Positions 1-10,544 of a stretch of DNA of 64,000 nt are shown here, piece by piece; the first letter of the stretch is position 1; every line of letters starts with the position of its first letter. The stretch comes from Meconema thalassinum (Eukaryota > Arthropoda > Insecta > Orthoptera > Tettigoniidae). The stretch lies in assembly GCA_946902985.2 (NCBI GenBank), contig OX336392.1:16156716-16220715 (forward strand). Direction: 5' to 3'. A program made the translations under genes and the position numbers. The notes beneath the pieces are model-generated. The model saw nothing but the letters and a program-made list of their open reading frames with translations. It made no database searches and was not told where the DNA came from.

Positions 1-587
1 GGTCTCTTTCTGAAGAAAGTGTTGACAAGGACTAAGTCAAGAGCTTCAGCAAAGTCCAAAATCTTGCACCCATATTCATTTCTCACTCCGAATCCTTGAC
101 CACCATGACACTGCGCATATCCATCTCTAGTTTTTCGCACATGACCATTGATGTCTCCACCAAGAAAAATATATTCTTCTAGAGCTATCTCCTGAACGTG
201 AACACTCAGTTTCTCCCAAAAGTCCTCCTTTTCAGTTTCAGGGCATCCAGTTTGGGGAGCATAGCAGGAGATTACTCGCAAAGTTGTTGTGCTCGTGTCA
301 ACCTTAACTGATATAATGCACTCTGATATTCGATTCACTTCAACCACAGAGTCACGAAGCTTCAGGCTAATCGGCACTGCAACCCCATTTCTGGCAGAAT
401 TTGTGCCATGATAAATAATATTGTAGCCTTCGCCAATGTCTTTTGTTTTTGAGCCCTTCCACCTAGTCTCTTGTACATACGCGATGTCAATGCGACGGTT
501 CTTGAGAGTATCTGCAAGTTCACGGCTTCTTCCAGTGAGCGTTCCAATATTGCGAGTGGCTAATCGTAGTTCGGGGACTACGCTTCG
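1..587 (-). CDS. Endonuclease domain of a non-LTR retrotransposon (partial)
   Basis: The minus strand is open without a stop from 587 to the window edge, about 195 codons. It reads as the apurinic-like endonuclease that nicks target DNA in RTE/CR1-type non-LTR elements (often labelled craniofacial development protein 2-like). Visible landmarks in order are NIGTLTGRS, YVQETRWKG, SARNGVAV, VISCYAPQTG and GGDINGHVR, followed by a DLVLVNTFF segment near the edge. No methionine lies at the start of the open frame; an in-frame TAA lies at 588-590, so the true start is unclear. RT domains would lie outside the window. The clean frame suggests a fairly young copy. The class is clear; the exact clade is inferred. 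Confidence 0.85.
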
Positions 588-744
588 TTAGCCCACTCCG
601 TCCATGAGCGGGTAGCCCTTGCCCATTTCTCACATCGCTCGGGCGAGGATGACGCGCGTCGCCTGCGGGGTACGCCCTAACCTTTGGATTCATGTAAGTA
701 TGCGTAACAACCATACACAGTACAAAATTCAAGCTATCCTAAGT

Positions 745-1044
745 GAAAATGAAAATCCACAGCCTGCTTCCAGTCTCCGACCGGGTCAGGAATGGAATGA
801 ATGAAGCCCCTATCTAGCGGCGAGGATATGAACTGTGCCAGCTGCCGAGGCCTGACACACTCCTCTGGGGCAATGATTAAATGAATTGACAGACGAAATT
901 AAAGTGTTGCTGGAATAAAATATTTACAGGGAAAACCGGAGTATCCGGAGAAAAACCTGTCTGCCTCCGTTTTGTCCAGCACAGATCTCACATGGAGTGA
1001 CCGGGATTTGAACCACGGACCCACGCCGCCTAAGCCACGGAGGC
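745..1044 (-). repeat. tRNA-derived SINE (family A), complete with 17-bp target duplication
   Basis: The element reads on the minus strand from a tRNA-like head with an A-box-like segment and a B box (GGTTCAAATCC, reverse complement near 1010-1020), through a body shared with 26735-27050, to an ATTTTCATTTTC-type tail. A perfect direct repeat TTCAAGCTATCCTAAGT lies at 728-744 and 1045-1061, so both insertion ends are defined. Pol III-type promoter boxes are visible; it has no coding capacity. Confidence 0.92.
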
Positions 1045-1315
1045 TTCAAGCTATCCTAAGTATCAAAGCCAATGTGACCTACTTAGAGAGCATCCTTATG
1101 ATGTTTTAAGTACCTACCACAGTTGCCAAATGTTACCCCTGTGTACTGACATTATTCTTGAGTAACTGAAACTAATTGTTAAGCCACTGATAGCATATTA
1201 TGATATTATTAAGTGTATAACATCCGCTCAGGATACATGAGAAGTAAAACTATATAACTTAATAATTTGCGAGTCTAATCTCAGCCAAGTGCCATGTTAT
1301 AGCTAAAGAAGGCAA

Positions 1316-1380
1316 CTAAGCCAGTTGGCAAGGCCTAACGCACACTTCCAGGGCGATGATAAAGGGATGGTTGTGTAATT
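1316..1380 (-). repeat. Degraded SINE family A fragment
   Basis: The stretch around GCCAGTTGGCAAGGCCTAAC and GGGCGATGATAAA aligns by eye to the 3' body of the SINE at 745-1044 with several substitutions. It is an older internal fragment; no flanking duplication is visible. Confidence 0.5.
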
Positions 1381-1980
1381 AGCAGCAAAACTAGATACAG
1401 TAGAAACTTGGATTGCGAGTATAATTCATTCTAGAAACATTCTTGAATCCATCATTTGAAAAAGGAGACGAGTCCATTATAAGTAACTGTTCAGGAATGG
1501 AAAGAAAACTGTAATAAGTGATTCATTCTAGTTCTTCTGCATTCAAAACTAACTGAAACTGTAAAGGGTTGATTAGGAATTACGTCACACATAAACATAT
1601 TACTATTTAAACAACTAACATAACTCTAGTGGTCAAAATATATCATGGACTTGTCATGTTTTTCAAATGAACTATTAATTTTAAATGATTTTATCAAGCA
1701 GCTTGATTAAATAACTGTAACTATAGTTCAGAACAATTTATTCTGGTTCAAATAAACTTACCATATATTCTGCAAGTACAAAACGGTTTTCTAATTTTCA
1801 TTCATCATTGATTTCTTCTTTGTCTTCAGTGGTTGTCTATACCAATATTTTTTCATAGAAATCCAAACAGTCAGAAGGAATGTATTTTATCATTTTTCTG
1901 ATGTCTTCTACTTTCTATTTAGTGGTGCGTGACCATGAGGACGTGCTGCAATTAAGTGCATTCTGGGATTTGGAATGGCA
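1381..1980. other. No gene seen; AT-rich, possible MITE end
   Basis: No convincing reading frame or splice-flanked exon. Near 1397-1450, CAGTAGAAACTTGGATTGCG resembles the ends of pogo-like MITEs, but no matching opposite terminus was found. Confidence 0.3.
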
Positions 1981-1996
1981 CGTGGAGGAACTATTC

Positions 1997-2670
1997 TTAT
2001 TTAGTTCTTTCTCATACAGTATATAGTCGACCACCGACTTCCTGGTCAAGTCATCACTGTACCATGTGATTGTGTGGCTCTCTCTTATCTCGAACCAGGA
2101 GTTCCCAACTAGCAGGCTGTTCCTTTGGCAGAAGTCCAACAGTCTCTTTCCTTCCTCATTTCTTCTGCCCCCAACCCTCTGGTCCAAGCAAACTCTCATA
2201 CCCTTGTCTTTCTCTTCCTACATGGGTATTCAGATCCCCCAAAACAATCATATTTCTTCCTACCAGCTGCTCCTGCAATTCCTCTTCAAACTCCTCCTCT
2301 TCAGAGGCGCAGCCTACTTGTGGAGCATACACTTGCACTATTTCTATGGTCTCTCCCCTCAGTGCTACTTTCACTTTCATCATCCTATCACTTATTCTTT
2401 TAAACCATCTCGTACTACTACTCCAACTCCATTCCTCTTTCCCTCTTCATTCCCACTCCAGTACAGTCTATAGCCTTTTCTCAGTTCTCTCCTTCCTTCC
2501 CCTTTCCACTTTGTTTCTGCCAATCCCAATAAATCCAACTTCCTTCTTTCCATCATATCCACTATCTCCTCCACCTTCCCCGTCAGCGTTCTTATGTTTA
2601 AAGTTCCAAATCTTAGGTCGTCGTCCATTGTATCCGTCCTGTCCGAGGCCTGTTCCCTTCTTGAAAGCAA
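1997..2670 (-). pseudogene. Endonuclease domain of RTE-like copy 1 (inverted, frameshifted)
   Basis: On the minus strand the protein begins near 2670 or at an internal methionine (MDDDLRFGTLNIRTLTG). It continues through LDLLGLAETKWKGEG, NGVGVVVRDG, IVQVYAPQVGCASEEEEF, IVLGDLNTHVGR and TWYSDDLTRKSVVDYIL. These are successive blocks of the AP-endonuclease fold, including the GDLN catalytic-region motif. Two frame changes (near 2385 and 2190) break the reading. The frame runs out into flanking DNA at the target duplication, so it never reaches RT. Confidence 0.85.
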
Positions 2671-2882
2671 AAGTCTTATCCAGTAGTGGCTTGCTGGGCC
2701 TATCGTAGCTTCACCAGAGCCCCGTTAGCCGTCACTTTTCAGTGTTCCTTCACAGCTACCGTAACGGTTCCGGGCCACACGAAGTCCCCACTGTACTTCG
2801 CCCCTACAGGCAATCCCCTACTTTGTGCCGTTGCCCATCTCCCACGACGTGGACGAGAGGTTGGACTTATGGGGAAGGAAAG

Positions 2883-3692
2883 ATGAAAGCAATGGTGTTT
2901 GCAGATGATTCGATGATTTGTGGAAACAAGGAGGAGGTGGTACAGGAACAGTTGGACGTGTGGGAAGGAATAATACAAGCATATGAGATGAAATTTAGCA
3001 TAAATAAGAGTGAGATGGTGATCACAACAAGAAAGAAGGAAGAAAACACAATGAGAATAACAATTGGTGGGGAACAGCTGAAGAAAGTGGAGAGTTTCAA
3101 GTATCTGGGAAGCCTGATACAAGATAATGGAAGAAACGATAGAGAAATAAATGAGCGAGGGAGACAGGCAGAAGCATTCCGGAGGAGTGTGAGAAGCATG
3201 TTATGGAGCAAGGATGTCCCTCAGAACAGCAAAAAGATCATATATCAGACGTACTATGTCCCTATCCTGACGTATGCCTCGGAGACCTGGGTTATGAAAG
3301 GAAGGGAGAAGAGCAAAATACAGGCCAGTGAGATGAGGTTCTTGAGAAGCAGTATTGTAGCTACAAAGATGGACAGAATAAGAAATGAGAAGACCAGAGA
3401 ATTCATGAAGGAGGAACCATTACAGGATGGTATAGAGAAATCTAGACTTAGATGGTATGGACATGTAAAACGAATGGAGGAGAAGAGGATACCCAAGAGG
3501 ATACAAGAGACGAAGTGGGAAGGAAAGAGACCGAGAGACAGGTGGCTGAAGGGGGTGGAAGAAAGCGTGAAGAAGAGAGGAGAAGACTGGACAAGGGTGG
3601 AGGCTGAGAGATGGTGGGTAGACGGAAGACATTGGAGAGTCTTGTGTTCCAAACAGGCCCGGCCAGTGGCTGGAAACTGTGCAAGATGGTGA
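2883..3692 (+). pseudogene. RT C-terminal region of RTE-like copy 1
   Basis: An open frame starts at the inversion junction and encodes the back half of a non-LTR reverse transcriptase. The catalytic motif VFADDSMI lies about 5 residues in. Then come KFSINKSEM, FKYLGSLIQD, YYVPILTYASETW and the thumb/C-terminal motif RLRWYGHVKRMEEKRIPKR. It ends with a stop at 3692 just before the tail. RT motifs upstream of FADD are absent because of the 5' inversion, so the product cannot be functional. The start codon is fortuitous. Confidence 0.9.
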
Positions 3693-3714
3693 TGATGCCG
3701 TGGAGGTACTATTC

Positions 3715-4437
3715 ACTTGATCTTGGAATTCCTGATTTTATTTATCTTGTATTCATCTGGATTACCAACATCTCTTTATTTTGTTTGGTGAAGGCAATGT
3801 ATCCTGCTTCAACTTTACTGGCCAAAGGAGATTTGTTTGTGAATAGAAAAAGCGCAAAATGCACATGTAAACAAATGACCACCGCACACAACCTCCTGTG
3901 ATTGGAAGAAGGTTACAAGTCCATGTTCATTAATGGAATTGTAACTTTTTTCAAATGAAACAATTTTATTTGGCAAAACTAAGCTTGTACATTAATGGGA
4001 ATTGTCTCCTGTTTACACAGAATGATGAGGATCGAGTCATAGCGTATGAAAATGTCCTCATCTCATTTTTGTAAAATAATGTGACTTGTCTCCTTTTTCA
4101 AACCCCTGTATATCAAAGTGAATTTTCCCATAAGAGATAATTGAAACTTAGATGATTCGTTCACAACACAAAAATATTTATTCATAGAGAATGTTTAATA
4201 CAAAACTCTAGACCAGAAGTGGTCAGCCCCATTTACCCAGGCACAGTGCAGCCGACTTACCAGCATGCATACGTCAGAATGTAGCGAGACGAAGCGAGAG
4301 ACATAAAGGTAAACTCTCTAGAGAAAAATAGTGAGAAGAGTAGATCAGGTAATGAGAGTGACACTGAACATGCCCAGCAAATCCGAGAACGGGATAATTG
4401 AGGCGATAATTGACTGCCCGTGATACCAGCCATAGCA
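3715..4437. other. No gene seen
   Basis: AT-rich unique-looking sequence without a supported frame, exon or terminal repeat. Confidence 0.4.
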
Positions 4438-5815
4438 GTTTGGCCAATGCTGATGACCTGGTGGTGATGACAGACTTCGTCAAAAGCTTACAGGCCAACA
4501 TGTGTGAACTTGAACAGAAATGTAGGGAATATGGTATGAAAATCAGCATTTCAAAACAAACGTTATGCAGGTTGGGGAGAAACAAAAGAAAATAGAATGC
4601 CAGGTAGGAGGAAGTAATTATTGGAGCAGGTAGAACATTTTAAGTACAATATAGTCTCGATTATCCGACCTAAACTGTACCTGGAGTATGTCGGATCACC
4701 GAAAATGTCGGATAATACAGAATGACATTGAAAATAAACTAAAACAAGTAGGCTGGCTATACTGAATGACATGTTTTACGGTACTCTATTTACTGAATTA
4801 TTGATTCAATCGTACTTGTACATGCAGCACTGTACAAAAACGCTCCAAATGCCATAAGAAAAGAAACTTGTCAACAATGTCTGCTTGCCTGCTGATTCAC
4901 GGTTTCTTGCTGCGAAATCTCGCCATTGACGAAGCATCAACACCTCCGGCTGTTGCTCCACGTACGTTATTGCCATATCCAATGTACTCAATCCTTCACT
5001 GTGACATATCGTTTTATCATTTTGTTCTTTCGTTCTCCTTCACCATCCTCATTTTCATCAGTGCTTGTCCCACGGCTGCAATATCCACATTGGGTGTCCC
5101 AGAATTCAGTGCACAACAAACGTTCAAATTAAGTCTACCAGTGTAGGATAATACGGAATGTCAAATGAGCGAAGGTTGGTTGAGCGGGACTTGACTGTAC
5201 TTACATTGTGTATAAGCGGATCGAGTCGATGTGCAGAAATGCTACAGCAAAAGTCTCCCTACATCGCTCAGTACTTAGGCCGATCTTCCTGTATGGAGCC
5301 TTTATCCAGTTTATCCAATTGCATCCTATCTGGAAAAGAATGAGATTTCCACACGAACTAAACTCCGAATATTCAATAGCAATGTAAAATCAGTGTTGCT
5401 ATATGGGTGTGAGACTTGGAAAGTAACAAAATCAATCATAAAGAAAATCCAGACCTTTATAAACCGATGTTTACGAAGAATCTTGAGAGTGTTTTGGCCA
5501 AATGTAATATCCAATGAAGAACTATAGAATCTTAGAAATGAGAAGCCTGAGGATTTACAGTTATAGGCAAGAAAGTGGAAGTGGGTCAGACATACACTGC
5601 CCAAAAACCAGACGGCAATAGAGAGGCAAGCCATGAGTTGGAATCCTCAGGGACATCGCAGAAGAGGAAGACAGAGGGAAACTTGGAGGAGGACAGTGGA
5701 GAGGGAAGCGGCAGAAGCGGGGAGAAGGGAAGGCAATGCCACGAAACCGAGTCCGATGGCGATGCTTCATCGAAGCCCTGTGTTCCAGCGATACGAACAA
5801 CAGGACTTACGTCAA
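4438..5815 (+). pseudogene. Non-LTR retrotransposon RT C-terminal fragment, split by a pogo MITE
   Basis: The left piece (4438-4646) encodes ADDLVVMTDFVKSLQANM and CREYGMKISISK, the FADD block and following segment of a reverse transcriptase. The reading breaks near 4565. A 551-bp DNA transposon then interrupts it at HFKY(LG). The right piece (5200-5815) continues with a damaged linker and a clear C-terminal block: VKSVLLYGCETWKVTKS, IQTFINRCLRRIL, SWNPQGHRRRGRQRETWRR. There are several stops (for example near 5526 and 5562) and frame changes. It is a dead 3' piece of a family distinct from the RTE-like copies at 1997 and 28611. Confidence 0.82.
4647..5197 (-). mobile_element. pogo/Tigger-type MITE with TA duplication
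   Basis: Terminal inverted repeats of about 25 bp (CAATATAGTCTCGATTATCC at the left; complement of TTGGTTGAGCGGGACTTGACTG at the right) are flanked by TA at 4645-4646 and 5198-5199. The minus strand between about 4855 and 5130 retains the C-terminus of a Tigger/jerky-like transposase (TYVEQQPE, LMLRQWRDFAARN, KQTLL). It is therefore an internally deleted derivative, not a random palindrome. It interrupts a non-LTR RT fragment, giving relative ages. Confidence 0.85.
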
Positions 5816-6120
5816 GTCAAGTCCTGTATGGAAGCGAAAGCTGGGTACATTAATGATATCTGATTCATAGGCTAGAGGTGACTGATACGAGGGTAGCACG
5901 AATAATTACTGGGACAAATAGATGGGCGCAATGGCAGGAAGGTGCTCGTAATGAAGAGATCAAGGCTAAGTTAGAAATAACATGCCAGATGAAGTTGTCC
6001 GTATGAGCCAGCTCACATGGTGGGGTCATGTGGGGAGTTTGGCTGTAGAGGGTAAGAGAAGCAGAGGTATTAGATTCAGTGTTCAATAATTTCAAAACGA
6101 GTGATGTAGATGCAGGGGAG
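5816..6120 (+). pseudogene. Non-LTR RT C-terminal fragment
   Basis: Reads VLYGSESW, then LEVTDTRVARIITG, NRWAQWQEGARNEEIKAKLE and a broken remnant of the usual (W)WGHV motif. Stops and indels break the frame. The same family is recognisable on the minus strand at 39060-39395. It abuts the preceding RT fragment, but no insertion boundary was found. Confidence 0.72.
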
Positions 6121-6162
6121 GCAGCAGTGCTAAGTCATAAGAGGAACACTGAGGCGACTTGT

Positions 6163-6792
6163 TCACAAACAGAGGCTTGCAGACTACACTAGACACTGAA
6201 AACCAAAACGGTCTCAAATTAAATGTATGTAGTGTACGAAACAAGTGCCAACTTAAAAACTGTGGCCCATTTAAAAGCTGTCTCAAAGATTAACTCAAGT
6301 TCGGAAATTATTTATTTTTATTATTTAGCCTATGTAATAATCAAATCAAAACTGCCACAAATATTCCCAACAGTAAGTTACAGCTGGAGTCACTATTTTG
6401 TATTGATAAATTGAACCTCAGCAGCAATACAAAGATTAATAATATGGTAATTAACTTACTAATTTAAACATTTTAAATATTAAGCTGAATGCCAGTATTT
6501 TGGTAAGTTACTGAAAGCAGAGAGTATAATAGTTAAATGGCAGTTGAGGGACATATGCTTGATGTTTTATTACAGAGTTACTAATCTGTTGTTAATATGA
6601 TCCCTTGCAGGCAAGAATTGGCTAACTCATCTTCATTCCCCTTATCCTTGAACCTACTCCACTGTCACTTTTACAGTACTGGCATTGAAATACCCAAACA
6701 GTGTAGTAGTTGTTAGTTTCCAGTTCAATTAGAACCCAGCAACAGCGAGGAGTTGCTATGTGTGTGACACCTCACAGTCCAAGGAAGTGTGT
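6163..6792. other. No gene seen
   Basis: AT-rich sequence with only short chance frames up to the THAP-transposon end at 6797. Confidence 0.4.
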
Positions 6793-6939
6793 TTTGTAAT
6801 AGGGATGTATAGAACTAGCACCGATAGAGCGCACTGCTGTTGTACTGGGTAAGCGCAAGGCGCTCTTCATTTGTCTCCTGTGTTCTCATGCCGCTAATAT
6901 CCACGAATTCAAGTCGTTTAAATTGCTATTTTCGTAACT

Positions 6940-7046
6940 ATGCCGAGCTATAGCAGTGTTCCTCTTTGCAAAAATCAATTTAGCCCATTATCGTTTCACC
7001 AATTTTAACAAAATAAAGAAATGAGGAAGAAATGGTTACATGCTAT
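6940..7046 (+). pseudogene. THAP domain, N-terminal half
   Basis: From ATG at 6940 the frame reads MPSYSSVPLCKN, SPLSFHQF, then KEMRKKWLHAI. This matches the start of the C2CH zinc-finger THAP fold: an N-terminal methionine, an SVPxCKN-type first metal-binding segment, an SFHxF motif and the invariant Trp. The second N-terminal cysteine is not obvious. A TAA interrupts the frame after SFHQF. The frame ends at the LTR element's target duplication and resumes at 18067. It is a pseudogene piece inside the transposon, not a host gene with introns. Confidence 0.75.
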
Positions 7047-8362
7047 TGTAACGTGTTTTTTGAGGGGTTTTTATGCCACTGGCATAAGTCAGTAGGAAAT
7101 CAATCTATATTTATTTACGCGGCAAATTGTTCAGCCAAGAGAATGTTTCATGTTAATTTATTATTATTAAGGTATTTTTTGGAGCATTTTTATAAAATTA
7201 TAAGCATACAGATAGGTTTTCTATGTCTTAGAAAACACTATCAAGCAAATTATTACGAACGACATTATCATAGAAAATTAGATGATTACGGAATTTTACG
7301 GAGTTTCGTCAGTTAGGGTATTATGAGAGACATGACTCACTGGGAATTCAGATACAGGCTGATTCTTGTCAAGAAGCATTATGCAAGTCTGGGTCGCAGC
7401 GTCAAGAAAAGGCGGAGAGTATGGAACGGCAATCGACTTCACCCTCCCGCCGAGTGTAATGAGCTAGAGGAGGGGAGTAGCGCGTGAGGGGTCAGCCAAT
7501 CAGTGGTGAGCGAGCGGGAAGAAGTCGGCTGCAGAGTGGGGATGCGGCGGGTGCATATATCGTTGCGCGCCGTGGAGCGGGGACAATCTGTGTAAGACTT
7601 GACCAGTACGGTTGCACGTGTGAGTCGCTCCGATGTTCCGTGGAGTGGAACTTAACCAGTGTGGTTGTACGAGTGTATGGCTCCGATGTTCGGACCATAA
7701 AGTCACCAAATCTACCAGTATATCATCAAATATCGAAGAAGATGACGGCGTCCAGGAAACAGTGGGAAGCACTCTTCAACATCCAGTACGAGGGAAATGC
7801 TTCGGCAATTTCCAGTGGTAAGCACGAATGACACAGAAATACGCAATCTCTCGTTTCTCTTTGTTTTATATTCAATATTTCAGTAACTTCATAGCTTGGG
7901 AATAAGAGTAAAATCAATAATTTATCAAACTCCGTTTTCACGTAATTCTCTATCGGTAATATTAAAATCGCAACGCTCCAATTTAAATTTTAAACTTATT
8001 ATTATTATTATTAATTTTGCAAAACTTGTTTTATACAATAAATTCATTTCTTTTAACAATGCAATCTTTGCTTTCAGTAGGTAGCATTAGATATAGACCA
8101 ATTCCTTCTCCTGATACAATTGTTGTTGGGTTAATGATCAAATCATACCACGATCTGAGTGAATAGAGTCTTGAAGGTGTTCTCCCAGAGCTAGACGTTG
8201 TTAAATACAAATTTAGATTTCAACATTGCGTTGAGGTCTTGGCGCCCATTAAAACAACATAGCTTAGGCAAAGGTCAACAGTTACATTTATCACCAAACA
8301 GTAAGGATCAGTCAAAACGTTTCATTTGTACGCTCAACGAGGAGCAAAGCGAGACCGTTACA
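7047..8362 (+). repeat. 5' long terminal repeat
   Basis: 1316 bp, starting TGTAACG and ending CGTTACA, nearly identical to the outer parts of 13100-18062. Relative to the 3' LTR it lacks a stretch of about 17 bp near 7649. A GCATATATCG TATA-like sequence lies near 7552-7561 and ATTATTATTATT near 8000. A polyadenylation-like AATAAA is at about 8038. Confidence 0.92.
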
Positions 8363-8364
8363 AT

Positions 8365-8381
8365 TGGCGCCCAACGTGGGG
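8365..8381 (+). other. Primer binding site, tRNA-Lys type
   Basis: TGGCGCCCAACGTGGGG lies two bases after the 5' LTR end. It is complementary to the 3' end of tRNA-Lys, the expected minus-strand primer site of a reverse-transcribing LTR element. Confidence 0.9.
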
Positions 8382-8473
8382 ATGAAAACCTAATAACATT
8401 TGTGGAAGGAGAAGGGTATATATTTCTGTGCCTGTATTTTGGGGGTTATTTGTCTGTATCAGTGTATATCATT

Positions 8474-10378
8474 ATGGGGGATGAGAAAGAAAGACAGATG
8501 AGGTTACGTAGTGGTCATCAACTGGAGAGTGATGATGCGAGCAGTATGTCGAGTGATGGTAGTACAGGGGTAGCGAAGGTTAATCCCGATACTGAAACAG
8601 GGAGTAAAGGCGGCCAACCAGAATTAAAAACTTTACTTCTCGAGTTCATGTTTCAGAACAAAGTTAGTAGTGATGCCTTAAATAAAAAATTAGAACAAAA
8701 CAACGCTAAACTCGAGCAAAATAATGCGAAACTAGAACAAAACAGTAGGGAAAATAAAGAAAGTACAGATGCCTTAAACGCCAAATTAGAACAAAACAGT
8801 AGGGAAAATAGAGAGAGTAATGAAACTTTAAACGCCAGATTAGAACAAAACAGTAAGGAAAATAGAGAGAGTACTGAAACTTTAAATGCTAAATTAGAAC
8901 AAAACAGTAGGGAAATGAGTGACAAATTCGAACTGATTAGAGGTGAGATCAGGGGGGTGATGGAAGAGAAGGCTAAAGAGATTATTGCAGATGTAGACAG
9001 AAAATTAGGAAAAGTACAGGAGGAGTTAGAAATTAGAATCAGTACACAGGCTGAAAATTTAAAAGAACTAGTGCAACTGGAAACACAGCAGGTCAAAAAG
9101 CAATTGGGGGGAGAAATTGACAAAATTCAAGTAGCAACTAAAGAGGTTAAAGAACAGCTGGGGGGAAGAATTGAGAAAGTCCACTCGCAAATAGTTGCAG
9201 AAGTAAATGATTTAAGAGAGAGTAATAGAGAGAGCATTAGCAAGATTGAGGAGAAACAAGCAAAGCTATATGATAAAGTAGAAGAATCAGAAGGAAACAT
9301 TAAATTAACAGTAAACAGTATTGAGAGGAAGGGTGAGGAGAAAATCGCAGAATTAGAATTAAAATTAAAAGCTAGGATCAGACAAGAAAATAGTCAGAAC
9401 AGGCCAGTTTTTGTGAATAGCACACACAGGGAGGTAGAACTGGGTAGGTTCAGCAATCGACAGGGGTGCCCAATGGAGTTCATGAACACTATAGAAAATA
9501 AATTCGGGGAGAGGTTGGAAAATGGTAGTATTGAGTGGTGCCAGGTAGTTGAAATTTTAGAACAAGTGTTTGTGGGGGAAACGAGGAATTGGTTTGCTGT
9601 CTACAGAGACAAGTTTACTGATATTAATGATTTTAAAATGAAATTCTGTGAAAAGTTCTGGAATGAGGTTATTCAGTAGCAGCATCATGAGGGAGTAGTG
9701 TGTGGTAAATATAACCCTAAAGGAAGCTCCACCATGACCGAATACTTTTTAGGGCAGGTATTAGTGTGTAAATATCTGGATGGCTTGAAGGAGGAAAGTG
9801 ATGTGGTGAGGTTGCTACTTAGGCACTTTCCCTATAGGCTCAAGGAGGCTGCTTCTATCCAGAATGTAAAGACAATATCACAAGTAGAAAATTTGTTAAG
9901 CACATTTGATGCACTAGGGAGAGGGGGTTATGAGGACAATTTCAATAGGAACCAAGGTAATAATAATAATAGGCCTAATGAAGCCAGGCATCAGGAAGTC
10001 CAAGGGAACGGTGGCGAAGGGGCCAACGCTCAAAACAGAAATAATAATAATAATAATAATCAGCTAAATCAGAACAGAGGAAATGGCTATGGTAATCAGT
10101 ATCAAGGGAGGAACAATGATTTCAGGGGAAATCAAGGGAGGAACAATGATTACAGGGGAAATCAAGGGAGGAACAATGATTTCAGGGGAAATCAAGGGAG
10201 AAATTATAATGACAATAATTACAACCAGAATAGGGGTCAAGGAAGAGGACAGCCTAGTGGTAATAATATACAGCCAAACAATGACAACACAGCCCAGAAC
10301 AACCAGACCAGTGCAGTAGTTAGTAGTACTACGGCCAGCTGTAGCGGTTCTTTAAACGCGAACCAGGCTGCGAAGTAA
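8474..10378 (+). pseudogene. gag-like structural protein, one in-frame stop
   Basis: From MGDEKERQM at 8474 the frame runs to a stop at 10378 with a single internal TAG at 9677-9679. The first 300 residues are strongly charged and coiled-coil-like. They contain about four tandem 18-residue repeats of the form LNAKLEQNSRENRESTE (8680-8930). The middle (VFVNSTHREVELGRF, GETRNWFAVYRDKF, then MTEYFLGQVLVCKYL and LLLRHFPYRL) resembles the capsid region of gypsy gags. The C-terminus is Asn/Gly/Arg-rich with about four 10-residue repeats of GRNNDFRGNQ (10100-10205), replacing the usual CCHC knuckle. It likely acts as particle protein and RNA binder. The alternative upstream methionine at 8198 lies inside the LTR and is unlikely. 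Confidence 0.82.
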
Positions 10379-10383
10379 GGTCA

Positions 10384-10542
10384 GAATCTCAGTCTGTAGC
10401 ATGCCCTGTCCATACAATTATACAGGAACCCTATGACCTAAATGTAAGAAATGAATTATTACGTGAACTAGATGATGAAGGTATTATTCAGGAGGTGGTC
10501 AGTAAGTTAAATTTAACGTGTCCGAGGCGTAGACGGATGTTT
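10384..10542 (+). pseudogene. Linker / protease N-terminus in a third frame
   Basis: The frame downstream of gag (shifted by -1) reads SESQSVACPVHTI, then ELLRELDDEGIIQEVVSKL and CPRRRMFKL. It meets the protease IDSG motif only after another -1 shift at 10540-10545. The first shift may be normal gag-pro frameshifting. The second site lacks a canonical slippery heptamer and is more likely damage. Confidence 0.5.
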
Positions 10543-10544
10543 AA

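Larger units (their letters stand above)
1997..3698. mobile_element. RTE-like non-LTR retrotransposon copy 1, 5'-inverted
   Basis: The insertion is bounded by a 16-bp duplication with one mismatch: CGTGGAGGAACTATTC at 1981-1996 and CGTGGAGGTACTATTC at 3699-3714. The left part (1997 to about 2870) carries the element's 5' UTR and endonuclease on the minus strand. The right part (about 2870-3698) carries the RT C-terminus on the plus strand and ends in a GATGGTGATGATG tail. The RT core between them is missing. This is the arrangement expected from twin priming: the 5' portion is inverted, its outermost 5' end abutting the 3' portion. A second copy at 28611-29476 has the same architecture with different breakpoints. 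Confidence 0.88.

Noticed and set aside
2070..2708. 212-codon plus-strand frame
   Set aside because: It is the antisense of the retrotransposon endonuclease; low-complexity Ser/Pro/Leu.
8653..9123. 156-codon minus-strand frame, Ser/Cys/Leu-rich
   Set aside because: Antisense shadow of the gag coiled-coil repeats.
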